From Aspidapion aeneum (Eukaryota; Arthropoda; Insecta; Coleoptera; Brentidae), in assembly GCA_963576565.1 (NCBI GenBank), contig OY755047.1, positions 26,977,171 to 27,041,170 on the forward strand: 64,000 nucleotides of DNA. The letters are read 5' to 3'. The stretch's first letter is position 1; each line of letters starts with the position of its first letter. Positions 24,143 to 36,426 of this stretch are shown here, piece after piece. Under the pieces are notes generated by a model. It was not told where the DNA came from and searched no databases. It saw only the letters and a program-made list of their open reading frames with translations. Position numbers and translations under genes: made by a program.

Positions 24143-24544
24143 CAGGGTGTACCAGTCCACCCGTTCACCTCTTTTAAAACCTAGGGGAAAAGTTTATTTA
24201 ATGATCCAAAAATTACTTGAGTACGCTCTTTTGATTATTGCTAGATGTTTTCAACTTTGGGAGTCGACCGGAAGTGGCCTATTTAGGCCTGGGGTCCGTT
24301 TTTCAAATAGGGATGGGCATATATTAAAAATTGTGTTTAAGAAAAAAAAATCAAATAAAAGGTACGTATTTTCTTGCGTAGAATCTAAATTCGTTGCAAA
24401 ATTATGCTTATCCCTATTCAAAAAACGGACTTTAGACCTGAATAGGCCTCTTCCGGTCGGTGCCAGAACGTAAAAATACCACCAATTGAAAGAGCGTACT
24501 CGATATTCAAAAAAGGGGGTGGACGGGTGGTCGGGGACACCCCG
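24143..24544. mobile_element. Long-inverted-repeat MITE with TA duplication
   Basis: The left end CAGGGTGTACCAGTCCACCC mirrors the right end GGTGGACGGGTGGTCGGGGA plus CACCCCG. TA lies at 24141-24142 and 24545-24546. Inverted similarity extends inward through GAGTACGCTCTTT and GGCCTATTTAGG. The 108-codon plus frame here is a repeat translation. Confidence 0.82.
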
Positions 24545-24676
24545 TATATGAAGTAATCCTATTTAAATTCAAAATTTGTATTTACCTAAAATGTTTACAA
24601 TAAACTCTAAATGCACATTTGTATACACCGTGCGAAAAAGGTAATGTTACCAAGGCTGACTTTTATATTTTGCATA

Positions 24677-24770
24677 TAAGAACATAGAGGGCGATACTGA
24701 TCGAATGTACTTACTAAAACTTAACCTCAATCTTTACCTAACCTAAATCCAAAACGTCAGTGTGATTAGT
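24677..24770 (+). mobile_element. Mariner 5' flank fragment
   Basis: The block from ACATAGAGGGCGA to AAAACGTCAGTG is the reverse complement of 50799-50870, next to the mariner at 50085. It is the left part of the mariner that resumes at 27344 after the inserted element. Confidence 0.7.
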
Positions 24771-24776
24771 CTTATA

Positions 24777-27343
24777 AGGCTGTCTAACAAAACATATGAT
24801 CAAATCCAAGATGTCTTCCATGGGACAAACAAACCGATTTCCCATAAGCCGTAATGTTAACAAAAACGTAAATTTTACAAAAATGACAAGAGCTTTAGTC
24901 TCAAAAATTAATCAGTTTTAAGAATAGATCCTTTGTGCATATGGGAAAAATGCGTTTTTCTTAAAAATATTAAACTAAAGCGAGAAAATCTGAAATAAAA
25001 GGGACCATGTTTTCTTCAAAAAAGTAGGTTGTTTTTGTTTATTTTGTTTTTTTTTTAAACTTTTTTTCTAGTTTTTTCACTTATTTTGAATTATTACATG
25101 GGCGCACCAAGGGGGCGGGGGGCTAGGGGGCCGGACCCCCCAAACCACATATTTTTTAGATATTTTCCATATATTTCATGAGTAAACAGAAAAAATAGCA
25201 TAAAGTACATCATGAGACCTCTGGGGCCCCCCAAAGGTTTTTGAAGTTTTTTGACCAATGAATCAATGAACTATCAGCCCAAGGTAGGGAAAAGTAGTTC
25301 TATTCAAAGAGCTCACTTCAAGGCTCACTTAACAGAGACGAAATTGAAATAAACTAAACTTTTCTCATCAGATTCAGGTTTTCTATTAGGATCTTTTGTT
25401 GTACTTGACTAAACCTTTTGCTAAGTAATAGGCCTTCTATAGCATTAAACTGTGAAAAATATTTCACTATGATTTTTAGGTTTAGACAAAGTTTAATCAC
25501 GGATCATCTTAACAAAGGTGATCCGTGGTTTAATTGTTTTAACCCTCCAGTAGTAAAATTAAAAAGAGGCACAACTTATAGGTAGGTCAGTCCAACAGAT
25601 CAATATGCACATATAAGTTCCAACCAAGGTTGGTCAAGCAAACTTCTAATAAGTACTTTACAAAATATGTTTATTTAAAAAAATATAAGTAAACATTATA
25701 TTAAAAAAAAACTTGCAAAATTAAAATACAGTTTTTTCTTGTCATTGGCCTCACACACCGTACATCACCATATGATTTTCCATGAACTATAATACATAGG
25801 GCTTAAGTACGGTCAAATTCATCAGCTCACAACAGTAAGTACTGTTCAAATTTTACAACAGTACAATATTCGCTGTTGTATTACTACTGTTACTATTACT
25901 TTTATTACTGTTTTTTTGTAACAATATTTGCTCAATTATGTATCTAAAAGTTTATGCAAATAAACATATACTCTACTCTACAATTGGGCGTAACAGCATA
26001 TGACCCATTAGGAGTATTAGAACCCAAATTTTTTTGAGAGAAATTGAAAAAAATATCTGAGAGAACTTATTTGTTTTTCTTGTGGTCATCAAAGTCAACA
26101 AAGATTACTTTTTTATCCATCTATTATTAATGATGGCAAAAAATTTTTTTTTGCTAATAAGCTCAGTACAGTACCGGAGAAATTTCACAACAGGACTTGT
26201 AGTAGGTCCAGTCAGATACTATACAAATTTTACGGTGTACAAGTTTTAGGTGTCAGAAAGCATGGAAATAAAGGAAAATTTGCACCAAAATAGTTTAAGA
26301 TAAAAAGAGGTTTGAGTTAGGGAGACTGTCAAACTCACCAGTTTATTCTAAACTGTTTTGAGGTCTGTAAAATAAATATTTATTAAAGAAAAAGAAACTT
26401 TGATGATACAGGACTTCACTCGACACTATACAGGACGCTACACTACCAAAAGTTTATTTAAGGTTCTGTAGGATGGTGTACAAATTTGGTTCAGCTCATT
26501 ATTCACACTTTAACCTCATATTGTTTTCCTTTTCTTTCTTCTCGGGACCCTTTTTTCAACCATCATTTTTAAAATTTTTCAACCGTTTTGAAACAATGGA
26601 TGAATGGATATTCAAGAGAGACCCAATCATGATCATTGCTGTATTGTATTGCCTAGAATAGTAAAAAAATCATAGTGAAATATTTCTTACAGTTTAACAC
26701 AATTCTATGTTACACTTCTGCAAAAGGTCCACTCAAGCACAAAAAAAGATCCCAATAGAAAATGTTGCCAAAATGGCAGTTGCACATTTATCCAAAACAA
26801 ACCTGACAAAAAACTTTCGAATATTTCAATTTATCCTCTGTTAAGTCAGGTAATAGAGCACTTAACCACTTTCTTTTCCCTTCTTTGAGCTGATACCTAG
26901 TTCATTTAAATCAAGATGATTTTTTTAGGTCAAAATACTTGGCATTCCATCAAAACTAACATTATCAAGCTCTCCCCAGCTGCCACAATTCAGAACAGCA
27001 CAGAAACTAATAATAATGATTCAAACTGAGTAAAAAACTGGAAAAAAAGTAAAAAAAACAAAAGTAAATAAAAACATAACCTGACTTTTGAACAAAACAT
27101 GGTCCCTTTTATTTGAGATTTACTGGCTTCAATTGATTTTTTTTAAGAAAAACGCATTTTTCCCATGTGTACAAAGGTTCAATACTTAAAACAGCATCTT
27201 TGTTGTAAGTTAAATCGTTTCACTTTTTTTAAAAATTACGTTTTTGTTAACATTGCGGCTTATGGGAAAACGCTTTGTTTGTCCCATGGCGACCATCTTG
27301 GATCGAAAAACAGCTGATCGTGACAGTTCGTTAGACAAGCTAA
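24777..27343. mobile_element. 2.6 kb inverted-repeat element inserted in a mariner
   Basis: The left arm (24777-25040) and right arm (27095-27343) are inverted copies sharing GTCTAAC, CCATGGGACAAACAAA, CCCATAAGCC and AAAAACGCATTTTTC. The interior has no recognisable transposase. The 62-codon frame at 26473 is not identifiable. The element interrupts mariner 5' sequence. The target duplication is at most 2-3 bp and unclear. Confidence 0.75.
25098..25250. mobile_element. Truncated hAT MITE
   Basis: GGGCGCACCAAGGGGG and the following CCGGACCCCCCAAACC, then a stretch ending ATCATGAGACCTCTGGGGCC, match the MITE at 44651-44829 in order. The 3' inverted repeat is missing. Confidence 0.6.
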
Positions 27344-27762
27344 TAGCTACAGTGAATTTTTAAGTTAACAAATCAGTCGAGAAATGGAATTATCGGAGCA
27401 CATTTTTGGGCTATAATTGTTTACTACTTTCGAAGGAAATTATCTCAACAAGAATGCCTTGCCGAGTTGATTTCTGCTTTTGGTAATGAAGCACACACAT
27501 CTCTCGACAGTTTCTCGTTGGTATGGAGAATTCAAGCGGGGACAGATTAGCCTTAGCGACGATCTTACGCCAGGTGCACCAAAAACGAGTGTGACACAGG
27601 AAAACATCGATGCTGTGCACATCACAGAAGATCGAAATGTAACATATCGCGAGATTGAGGCTTCTTTGGAGATTTTTTGCGTATAGAATTAAGGGTGAGA
27701 AAATTATTTTTTCGCTGGGTACCGCATCTGTTAACCGAATAACAGAAAGAAGCTAGGGTGAA
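27344..27762 (+). pseudogene. Mariner transposase, N-terminal part
   Basis: After a start-like ATG at 27384 and a few stops, the frame at 27480-27686 reads HLSTVSRWYGEFKRGQISLS, then ENIDAVHITEDRNVTYREIE. This is the helix-turn-helix region of a mariner transposase. It continues in a shifted frame to FFRWVPHLLTE. A LINE tail then interrupts it at about 27763. No catalytic residues are in this piece. Confidence 0.85.
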
Positions 27763-28111
27763 TGATGCTTACTTTGTTTTAAATTCTGTCATTCTAAATG
27801 TTTTATGTGTCCCTTTTAGATCTTTTTTTAATTTGCAATTTTAGGAGTTAAGTAAATAGATTTAAACTAAAATTAATATAAATTTTGCAACAATATTTAT
27901 TTTTAAAATAGGTTCCAGTTTTACAATTTTTTAAACTTTTAGATGAACCTTTTTAATGAGTTCAAGACAATCGTAATCTATTTTTTGTATTGTTTATTGC
28001 TTATTGTATTTTTGAAATACATTTTTTTTCTTTATCTAGGTAATTTTTTGATTTGTAAAAACACTTATTGTGAACTATTTTCTCAATAAATAAACTAAAC
28101 TAAACTAAACC
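27763..28111 (+). mobile_element. 5'-truncated LINE tail inserted in mariner
   Basis: Unrelated AT-rich sequence splits the mariner frame. It ends CTCAATAAATAAACTAAACT plus further AAACT units, typical of a non-LTR retrotransposon 3' end with a short tandem tail. No coding sequence remains. Confidence 0.6.
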
Positions 28112-28622
28112 AAATCTAGACCACCTTGAGACAGGAAACTCGAAAAACATTTATGCAGCATTGCCAGTGGTGACGAATCGTGAATAAACTCATATAAATC
28201 CGAAAATAAGCATCAATCGGCTGTTTGGGTGTTCCAAGATGAACCAAAGCCAACAAGAGTAATCCGTTCTTAAAGTGTATCCAAAAAGATGGTCGCGACA
28301 TTTGCCTCAAAAGCAGGTTATGTAGCAAAAATTCCTCTGGAAGATTAAAGGACTATTACTGCCGATTCATTCTCGAAGGAAGGAGGCAGTAGGGGGAATG
28401 CTGGGGGTTGGCGAAAAGGGCGCTTTATCTGCCTAGTCACCAGGCCTAGAGCCTACCCCACACTACTACTGCCGTTTGGTACATTACCATTTGTTTGCCG
28501 AAAGTCATCGCTGAGCTTCGAAAAACGAACCCCCAATGACGAACTATCTTCCACCAAGACAGTGCAAGTTTGCACAAAGCACAAAACACCATTGAATTTT
28601 TAACCCAACAAAACGTCCATTG
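28112..28622 (+). pseudogene. Mariner transposase, C-terminal part
   Basis: Pieces in several frames read HLETGNSKNIY, AVWVFQDEPKPTRVIRS, KKMVATFASKAGYVAKIPLE, YITICLPKVIAELRKTNPQ and IFHQDSASLHKAQNTIEFL. The D of HQDS fits the second catalytic Asp. The third Asp is absent because the copy stops at 28622. A GC-richer insert of about 105 bp ends at about 28464 and is flanked by ACTATTACTGCCG and ACTACTACTGCCG. Confidence 0.85.
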
Positions 28623-28905
28623 TACATGTTGATCTTCCTTGATGAGCATGCGCACAGCATCGATTTTTTCCTGGATTTTGGTGCATCCAGCATTGGATCG
28701 TCGATAAGTGTCCACACTTGAATTCTCGATACCAATGAGAAACTGTCGACTGATGTGGTGCTTCATTACCGAAATAGAAATCAACTCGGCAAGGCATTCT
28801 TGATGAGAACTGTAGCTATAAAACTATATGTATCGCACTATCCTTTTGAATTTACGTTAGGTAAAGATTACGTTTTGTGTCAAGGTAGAGGGCGTGCACC
28901 CCCCT
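28623..28905 (-). pseudogene. Second mariner N-terminal piece, inverted
   Basis: On the minus strand it reads TVSHWYREFKCGHLSTI, then GKNRCCAHA and an EDQHVQW-like end in shifted frames. It equals the 27.4 kb piece in content but runs the other way. It abuts the plus-strand C-terminal piece head on, so the two come from different copies. Confidence 0.8.
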
Positions 28906-29221
28906 GGGTCTGCTACTGCTACCCTTACATACTCCACAGGTGGCTAATGTATTCACAAATGCAATGCAATGCAATGCATTCAAACTCGTTTTATATTGAT
29001 TCTTTTGTGTAAAATAAAACCTAACTGCAGAACTTTAATTACTTAAATCTCTCTGAGCCCCATTCCCGAGAAAATTAAAGTTGGAAAAATTGCAGTTTTA
29101 AGATAAAAGCCATGCTAAATTTGTTTCGCGGATTTCGAATCGGCAAACTACTTTTAAAAATGCTTAATTTACTAAAATTAATGCAACGTAATAATGTAGT
29201 GAAGCATCTTTACTTTATTTA
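28906..29221. other. Unassigned, with (AATGC)n microsatellite
   Basis: An AATGCAATGC tract lies at about 28959-28980. Confidence 0.5.
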
Positions 29222-29761
29222 CCTCCCTGCTCCCTCCTCCTTACCCTACGCAGCAATGGCTAGAGAAGGTATTATTTTCGACGAAAATTTTTTTTTCGGA
29301 TAACGCCGAAAATGTGTTATTTGTGTATGAGTGTATGTGTATGTCTGTCCGTAACACGTTAACTCCTAAACCGTTGAATCAATTTTCATTAAATTTTCAG
29401 GTAAAATATTGTTCGACACTGTAACGAGCTGATTAGATTGTGGTCAAGATCCATTAATGCTGACAATTTTTTGTCAAATAAATTTTTTAAAAAATGCTTA
29501 CTTTTTAACGGAGCATCGCATTCATAAGCGGTATGGATGCAAAAAGCAAAAAAAAAATTAGGAGGGGGTAATTACCCCGTTACCCCCCCTCAAATCTGTG
29601 CTTGTTTAGAATGTAGTAGATTACATTTTTCTTAATAATTTGTGTTATAGCCAAAAGCTTCATAGAAGCTCTCGTTTCTGAGATATTTACAAAAATGTGT
29701 TTTGAAGACTGATATATCATGGCTTTACTTGAAGTGTGCTAATAGGCTAGCTGGGAAGGTA
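29222..29761 (+). mobile_element. Dispersed repeat family F, copy 1
   Basis: Ordered blocks: CAATGGCTAGAGAAGGTATT, a GTGTATG/CTGTCCG stretch, AAACCGTTGAATCAATTTTC, GTTCGACACTGTAACGAGC, TTTTTAACGGAGCATC, and an end GCTAGCTGGGAAGGTA. Other copies start with ACCTTCCTAG, so the ends are short inverted repeats. The other copies are at 38651, 45125 and 46147. Non-coding, superfamily unknown. Confidence 0.75.
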
Positions 29762-30329
29762 TCAGATTCATCATAGTACAATTTGTTTTAATTTTAAAGT
29801 TCCCGCTATAAGCCCCTACTCGTCAGCTGATGGACTAGGCACCGTCTGCTGAGGAATTCTGTTCCAGTCATCTTAAAATGTTCTGTATTTATATTTTTGA
29901 ATATTTTTAAGAATAACATAAAGTTAAAACCAAAATATTAGTGTTGGTTAATTTTATATTAAAACCACCAGTACGTAGTTTTCACTAAAAGTAGCCTTTA
30001 GGTCAGAAGAATTTCTGGACTTCTGGGGATCCATTCTCATATTCGTGAGAACTGATATACTATAGCAAGTGCAATCGCGCACCTTCTTCGAACCTATAAC
30101 ATCTATATATATCGATACCCTAATTCTGATACGTCGTAACCCACAAAAAAAAAATTGATATTATTGCGTCAAAGGTTAGTAATTATGCATAGCTATATGC
30201 TGCTAAATCGTAGCAACCAACAAATAAATATAAAACGGTCATTCCCGCGATTTCTAACATGTCGTATAATGCTTACGCTGTTTAATTTGCTTCTAACTTA
30301 TCTTATTCCTGTAAAATGTTGTATGTATG
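29762..30329. other. Unassigned stretch
   Basis: Nothing recognised. A plus frame at 30155-30403 runs into the next element. Confidence 0.4.
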
Positions 30330-30331
30330 TA

Positions 30332-32243
30332 CAGGGTTTTCCCGTATATTTTTACACCAAATCTTTTGAAAAAAGAAAAAAGAATGTCAAAAAAAATTTG
30401 TAAAAGTCAAAATTTGACAGGTCGATGGTTTTTTTAAGGTAAACACCCTATATATTATTTCAGATTTTTATTGATCCTTTCATCCTGATTTCAAAAATAT
30501 ATGTTGGGATTATTTCGTTTAATAGTTTTGGAGGTATATGCGTTTAAAAGTATAAAAAACTTAAATTGGTACTTTTTAAAACATCAAGGAAGCCATGAAA
30601 AAAACAATCGCATTGACACAAAAGTGATGCTATTGTTTTGTCACCTTGTCAACTTCAGTTTTACGAGTGGTTAAGAAAAACTGGATATTATTAAATTATT
30701 TTACTCAAATAATGAAAATGCATCTATAGCTCGCAACCAGTATTATATTCAGTTTTCCGACAGAAGACAACCAACCCGCCAAACCATAGTAAATATAGTA
30801 AACTCATTTAATCAAAGAAAAATACTTATAAGAAAAACTAGAACATTCGAAAGAAATGCTGAAGAGGACTTAAATATTTTGTTATCTTTTCAAGGTTTGT
30901 TTTTCTTTATAAGTTAGTTTATCATATTTAAAAAAATGTTTCCCTTGTTATTTTAGAGAATCCTGAATGGTCTATTCCGAATACAGCAACTTTTTTTAAC
31001 AAATCATGGCATAAAATTCACTCTGTTTTAAAATATCACAAATACAAGGCTTATAAATTTTTACCCGTGCAAAATTTAAGGAACGAAAATAAAAGAAACA
31101 GATTATATTTTTGTCAGGAAATACAACGAGGAATAGCGGTAAATCAAATAAATTTGTCAAATATAGTTTTTACTGATGAGGCAGCATTCACCACGGCGGG
31201 AATGTTCAACAGAAAAAGTAAGCATACATATTTGGTCACGAGAAAACCCGCATGCTGTACAAGCTGTCAAAATCAAGGACGCAGATCCCTACATGTTTGG
31301 TGCGGTCTCCTGAATAACAGAGTTATTGGACCTATATTTTTAAATGGTAGCTTAACCGGAGAAAAATACCATAATTATTGCGAAATGAAATAGAAGAGCT
31401 TTTAGAAGAACTCCCTGTTAATAACTATAGAAATTTATTATGGCAACAGGACAAAGCCCCCCCCCCCCCACATAGCATCCAGCCAGTAACGACTTTTACG
31501 GCACATTATTATGGCCAGCAAATAGCCCTGATTTGTCTCCCCTTGATTTTTTTTGTGGGGCTACCTAAAAAATAAGGTGTATTATAACAGGCCGCAAACA
31601 CTTCAAATTTTACAACAGAAGAGCAAACAATTGTTGATCTTAACGAAAATTTTGCAAACTCTATCTTTCAAGCTATCTACAGAAAATTTGAAAGAATTAT
31701 TCAAAATTGTATTAATAATCAAGGAGGCTATGTAGGAAACTAAAAATGAAGTAATAAATATTTTTTTATTTTACAAAAATTGCATAGTTTTTTGTTTTTA
31801 CTGGCTTGCGGCGCTACACATTACTGCGCAGAATCACCCGGATAGTAAATATTAAAAAATTATATATCTTACAAAAGCAACAGCATCACTTTTTGTGTAA
31901 ATGCAATTGTCTTTTTTATGGCTTCCTTGATGTTTTAAGGAGATCAATTTAAGTATTTTAAACATTTAAGCGCATATATCTCCAAAACTAATAAATTAAA
32001 TAATCTAATGATGTATATTTTTAAAATCAGGGATAAAAGATCTATAAATATCTAAAATAATATACGTTCCCTTTAAAAAACCATCGACCTGTCAAATTTT
32101 GACATTTAGATTTTTTTTTGACATTCCTACTTAAAAATTCTTAATCTTCGTAAAAAAATATGAAACTTTTGTATTTATCATATTTTGATATCTATTCAAA
32201 TAAACATTTTAAATATGGTGTAAAAATATACGGGAAAACCCTG
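30332..32243 (+). mobile_element. Tc1/mariner-type element with ~300-400 bp TIRs
   Basis: The ends CAGGGTTTTCCCGTATATTT and AAATATACGGGAAAACCCTG are perfect inverses with TA outside both (30330-30331 and 32244-32245). Inverted similarity extends about 300 bp on the left and 400 bp on the right, through TCAAAATTTGACAGGTCGAT and ACATCAAGGAAGCCAT, with indels between arms. It encloses a transposase gene, so it was autonomous before decay. Confidence 0.92.
30680..31735 (+). pseudogene. Tc1/mariner (IS630 group) transposase, one intron, frame-broken
   Basis: DNA-cutting transposase of the surrounding element. Exon 1 (to 30894) encodes an HTH region containing NENASIARNQYYIQFSDRRQ. A 62-bp GT-AG intron (30895-30956) preserves the frame. 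Exon 2 runs ENPEWSIPNTATFF to NIVFTDEAAFT (first Asp), then RSLHVWCGLLNNRVIGPIF. After a stop at about 31391 it continues NLLWQQDKAP (second Asp), then in another frame WPANSPDLSPLDFF (third Asp). The frame breaks near a run of about 13 C at 31458. All three catalytic Asp codons survive, so the decay may be recent. Confidence 0.88.
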
Positions 32244-32395
32244 TATGTATCGATATTATGTTCGATGGCGCTGTTCAAAGAGAGTGAATTTTGAACCATT
32301 TTGCGTTTACCACTAAACTTTATTTTGCCGCGGTAATATTTGGTTTTGAAAAGTAACAGCGACTTCTATCATTGTAAATCATTATAAAACCGATA

Positions 32396-33782
32396 GTCCG
32401 GGGCCATAGCGTATTTCGTGGGCTTTTTGATGAAGATTTTACAAAACTTGTTTGGGTTGATTACTAATGATCCCACCAACACTGCCTGACCTGTTAACAG
32501 ACCCAAAATTATCTTAATCAAAAAGTAACGTTAGGTGTCAATTTTCAACGATTTGGCACGTACATCAAAATTCAGGTATTTATTTTTTGGCTGTCAAAAA
32601 TATTTATATATGGGTAAAATGTGTTTTTAGTTTATGCCTTATATCTTCTAAACTATTGCACCTGCAGAACTATGATGTAATAAATTAGTAGCTCATACAA
32701 TTACCCACAGGTCGGCTATGTATAAAGAATTTCGAAGCTGTTTCGAGGCCACGAAAAATTTTTGCAATTTACAATCAAAAAAGCTTAATTGACTTATACT
32801 CTGCGCTGTCAGCGAATTTGCACCAAACGGTTGCGATTGACTGCTTTTATATTTTTATTTTATATACATTGCCTCCGGTTCCTAGGGGCCGTAAGGGGCT
32901 AATATCTTATTTTGACCCACTGCACATAGTATGTAATCCTCTAATTTAGTGAGACCTAGTTGTGCAGGTGCAGTAGCGTGAAAAAGAAATGGGATAGTCT
33001 AAAAATATATTGTACCCCTAACATCCCCTAAAGGCCATTAAGATAATTATATCAGGTAATGGATCAATACCCGAAGTCCGATATAAATTGCCACAAAAAT
33101 TAGTTTTTTTAAAATTTAATTTGATTAAATTGCTTGATCTTTAAAATGTATCATCTATGTATGTATATGAAAATGTTTATATTTTGTGATATGTGCCGGA
33201 CCCAATAAAATATCTTGAATGAGTAATTTTCTAATTTTTGCGGTGGGTTCAACATAAGATATTGACTAAAAAAAGTATACAAAATTACCGTTACGTGCAA
33301 AACTGACATAGGGCAGAGTATAAGTCAACTAACCTTTTTCTAATTTAAATTTTAAAAAAAATTGCCTCTACCTAGGGGGCCTCGATTTTTCTTATATGGC
33401 AAACCTGTGGGTAATTGTATGGCCTACCAATTTGATAAGACATAGTTGTGAAGGTGCAATAGTTTAGAAGATATAAGGCATAATCTTAAAACACATTTTG
33501 CCCCCTTGCGCGCCCTAGGGGCAATATATATATATATATTTTGACAGTCAAAAAGCTAGTGCATGAAGGCCAATGTGCCTGCCAAATTTCATTACTATAG
33601 CTTAAACCGTTTAGAAATTAAAAAATATTTTGACACTCTAACCTTGCTTTTTGACTAAGAAAATTTTGGGTCTGTCAACTCGTCAGTTGGTGGAATTATT
33701 AGTATTCGATTAAAACTGGTGTTGTAAAATCTTCATCAAAACGCCCACGAAGGCCAAATTTTGACGCTAGGGCCCGGACTAC
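32396..33782. mobile_element. Foldback element
   Basis: The left end GTCCGGGGCCATAGCG and the right end TAGGGCCCGGAC begin arms of over 400 bp that pair with interruptions. Shared blocks include GATGAAGATTTTACAA, ATCTTCTAAACTATTGCACC and TTGACTTATACTCTGC. TA may be duplicated outside (32394-32395 and 33783-33784). The central ~450 bp is non-coding. Confidence 0.8.
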
Positions 33783-33784
33783 CA

Positions 33785-34570
33785 TGCGGTTATTAAAAAG
33801 CACAGTGGAAATAATTTGTTCTTGATTGTATGACATCAAACTGTCCTAGGCCTGTAAAAGTGCTGTTTTCCATAGTTAAATAAACTCTTATTATGCAGAT
33901 AATATAAAATTTTTGACGGAAATTAATATGAGAGGGTTATTAAGAAAACTGAATGTATAAAGTCACTGGGATGTTCTGTCAAAACTTTCTTCACAAAAAT
34001 GCTTGGAACAAAGCACACTATATTTTGTAGGCTGCCAGCTTCCCCTGCTTACGAACTTCAACCATACTTCACGACGAGATACATCTTTAGGAAATCTGAA
34101 TAAGTCAAATAAATAACATTCATTTATCTATTATTTTTTCTAGAGATATCAAAATTCGGTATTTAAATACAAAAGTTTTATGTTTTTGTTTGAGTTATAA
34201 AGTATTTTAATCGCGTTTTTTTTTACTTGCAAAAGTGGCGTTTTTGAGCGCTTAGACACGCGACTAGGGGCCGATCCTGATCTGAGGGGGCGCCGACCAA
34301 TATGGGGGGGGGGAAGGCGCGAGAGTCTTGATGTAATTTATTAGTTTTAATAGAATTTGTTTTATTGTAGTAAAAATACAGTTTGTTTCTATATTCGTGG
34401 ACAGGACGGCGCCACCAATTCGTTAATTCAAAAAGGGGAGGCCAGCGCCAAAGAAAAAAGTTTGGCTATAGTGTAGAGTAGAATGTGTACCGGTTGTAAG
34501 CCTTAGTTATGCTGGAGAACTATTTTTCAAAATTTTTGTTCCATAAAAAACACAAGTACGGTTCTGTTTA
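33785..34570. other. Unassigned; GC-rich patch
   Basis: 34255-34475 has G-runs and GGCGCC motifs suggesting a decayed GC-rich hAT MITE. Ends and duplication were not found. Confidence 0.4.
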
Positions 34571-35330
34571 TTGTTTATACTCACCTATGAAATGTTATTC
34601 CTTTTGATATCTTCTGATCTACACTGCTTCTGCTACCATAACTACGTAAAGCACAAAACACAATGTTCGTTTTCAAAAAAACTAGCAAAAATGCCACTCG
34701 AATTTTTAAGAAAACACAATTTAAATAAAAATAAAGCTCGATCGATCCGAAACAATATGGCCGAAGGGGGTACATGTAAGTTACGTCATGTCAGCTCCTC
34801 GTTATTCTACCTCGATGCTTGACTGGGATTTTGGGTGACAATGTCATTGGTCCTTTTTTCATTAAAGGTAATTTACACAGGAGAAATTATTTAGCTCTGT
34901 TACAGGACCATATCATTCCTGCGATTTGAAAGGTGCCAAATGTTGATGTTAACCAAATTTGGTTTATTCCAGATGGTTATGGTTTGAAAGTGTTTTTTAA
35001 TAAAACATTTCCAAGGCAGCTTATTACAAGTAAGCAAGGTACTGGCTTCCCAGAACACCAGACTAAGAACCCAATAAAAGAAAATTTGGGGCTATGCAAA
35101 AATCCAAATTTATTTGCAGGTTCAACTTTATATAAACTTCGGGCAAACATAATCACCACCCTACAATCAGTGACAACTGAAATGCTAAGTAATGTCTGAT
35201 TTGATTTATATCAGGCTCGGATACTGTACTGTAAAAGCAACTTAAATAAACTACTACGGGTCATCAGTGACTATTACTTTATCGATTCTCTGTCAAATTA
35301 TGATTTACCACTACTAAATTCTGAAGTTCA
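34571..35330 (+). pseudogene. Second Tc1/mariner-group transposase relic
   Basis: Shifting frames read PFFIKGN, YLALLQDHIIPAI, then VNQIWFIPDGYG (second catalytic Asp region), FFNKTFPRQLIT and LYKLRANIITTLQSVTTEML. Order and motifs match the C-terminal half of IS630/Tc1-type transposases. It is too diverged to be a copy of the 30.3 kb element. The 5' limit is uncertain and no TIR was seen. Confidence 0.65.
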
Positions 35331-35639
35331 AGGCCATTAAAAAATGTAGGTTTATAAACATCTTTACAACGTTCAGACAACCTCATATTTTTCTAATTTA
35401 TTATTTTTATGCCTCGCGACCGCTGCCGAGTATATGCTCATCAATCATGGTTAATAATTGACAGTTTTCAGATATTACATTGCTTTTATTGGAAAATAAA
35501 CTCTACTTTAAAAGAAACCTAAAATATTGGGGAAAAGTATGTTTTTGATTAGTCACTGCACTATTGTAATAGTTATTTTTATACTCGTTCAAACAAGATT
35601 TTAGCATACCTCTTGCAACGTTAGCTATTTAGCATTTCT
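35331..35639. other. Unassigned stretch
   Basis: Nothing recognised. Confidence 0.4.
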
Positions 35640-36420
35640 TTGTATATACCTTTATTATGTATAAGTTTATTCACGTCAAGCTGTTTATTGTTATTATTAC
35701 TGCTACTTTTCTTTTCATTTCGAAATCGTTATCAACGCAGATTTTTGTTCCGATCACACTATGATCACTACCTGTTGTAGAGCTGTTTAGGAGGGTTACA
35801 CCTCTAACGATGTTTTTCTTAGTAGTGAGTATGTAATCAGTTTCATTTCTTGTTATCTGAGTCATCTCCACTTTCGTTGCGGGTTTTGCCTATAGATATA
35901 ATTCATTGCATACAGTTGTATTTCTTCTAAATAATTCATTAATGCTGTACCCCTGTCATTCCTTTTGCTATAATCAAAATCCAGTATTTTAGTTTCTTCG
36001 AACCAAATCTAATTTCGCATTGAAATCACCCATTACTAGAGATGGGTTTTGTATTCTTCCATAGCTTTTTAGAGGTCTTCATAGAAAGCTTTGATGTGCT
36101 CGTCATGGTAGGTAGAAGTATACTTGGACAACTTTAGGTGATGTTCTTTTCATTTTAGGTATAAAAGAGGAAACGCGATCTGATATTTCTTTAATAGTAT
36201 GGACTTGTTTGCTTATGGCTTTATTTATTATGAATCCTACTTTGAAGTTGCTATTATCTTCGGGACCTTTATGGTATAGTAGATTACCGGAGTTCAGTTT
36301 TATTTGGTTTTCTGATTTTCGACAGGTTTCTAGTAAGCCTATATGTCCCATTTTATTCTTGTCAGCTCTTTCTCTTGTTCATTAATTTTTTCGTAGGTAT
36401 TTATAGACCTAATGGTTTAT
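35640..36420 (-). pseudogene. LINE endonuclease domain (RTE-like)
   Basis: On the minus strand, GLLETCRKSENQIKLNSGN, VGFIINKAISKQVHTIKEIS, YHDEHIKAFYEDL, a MGDFNAKL block, then RNETDYILTTKKNIVRG and TGSDHSVIGTKI line up with an apurinic-type endonuclease of RTE-like LINEs. The GDFNAK and GSDH motifs carry active-site residues. Stops separate the blocks. No RT follows. Confidence 0.82.
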
Positions 36421-36426
36421 GTTTTT

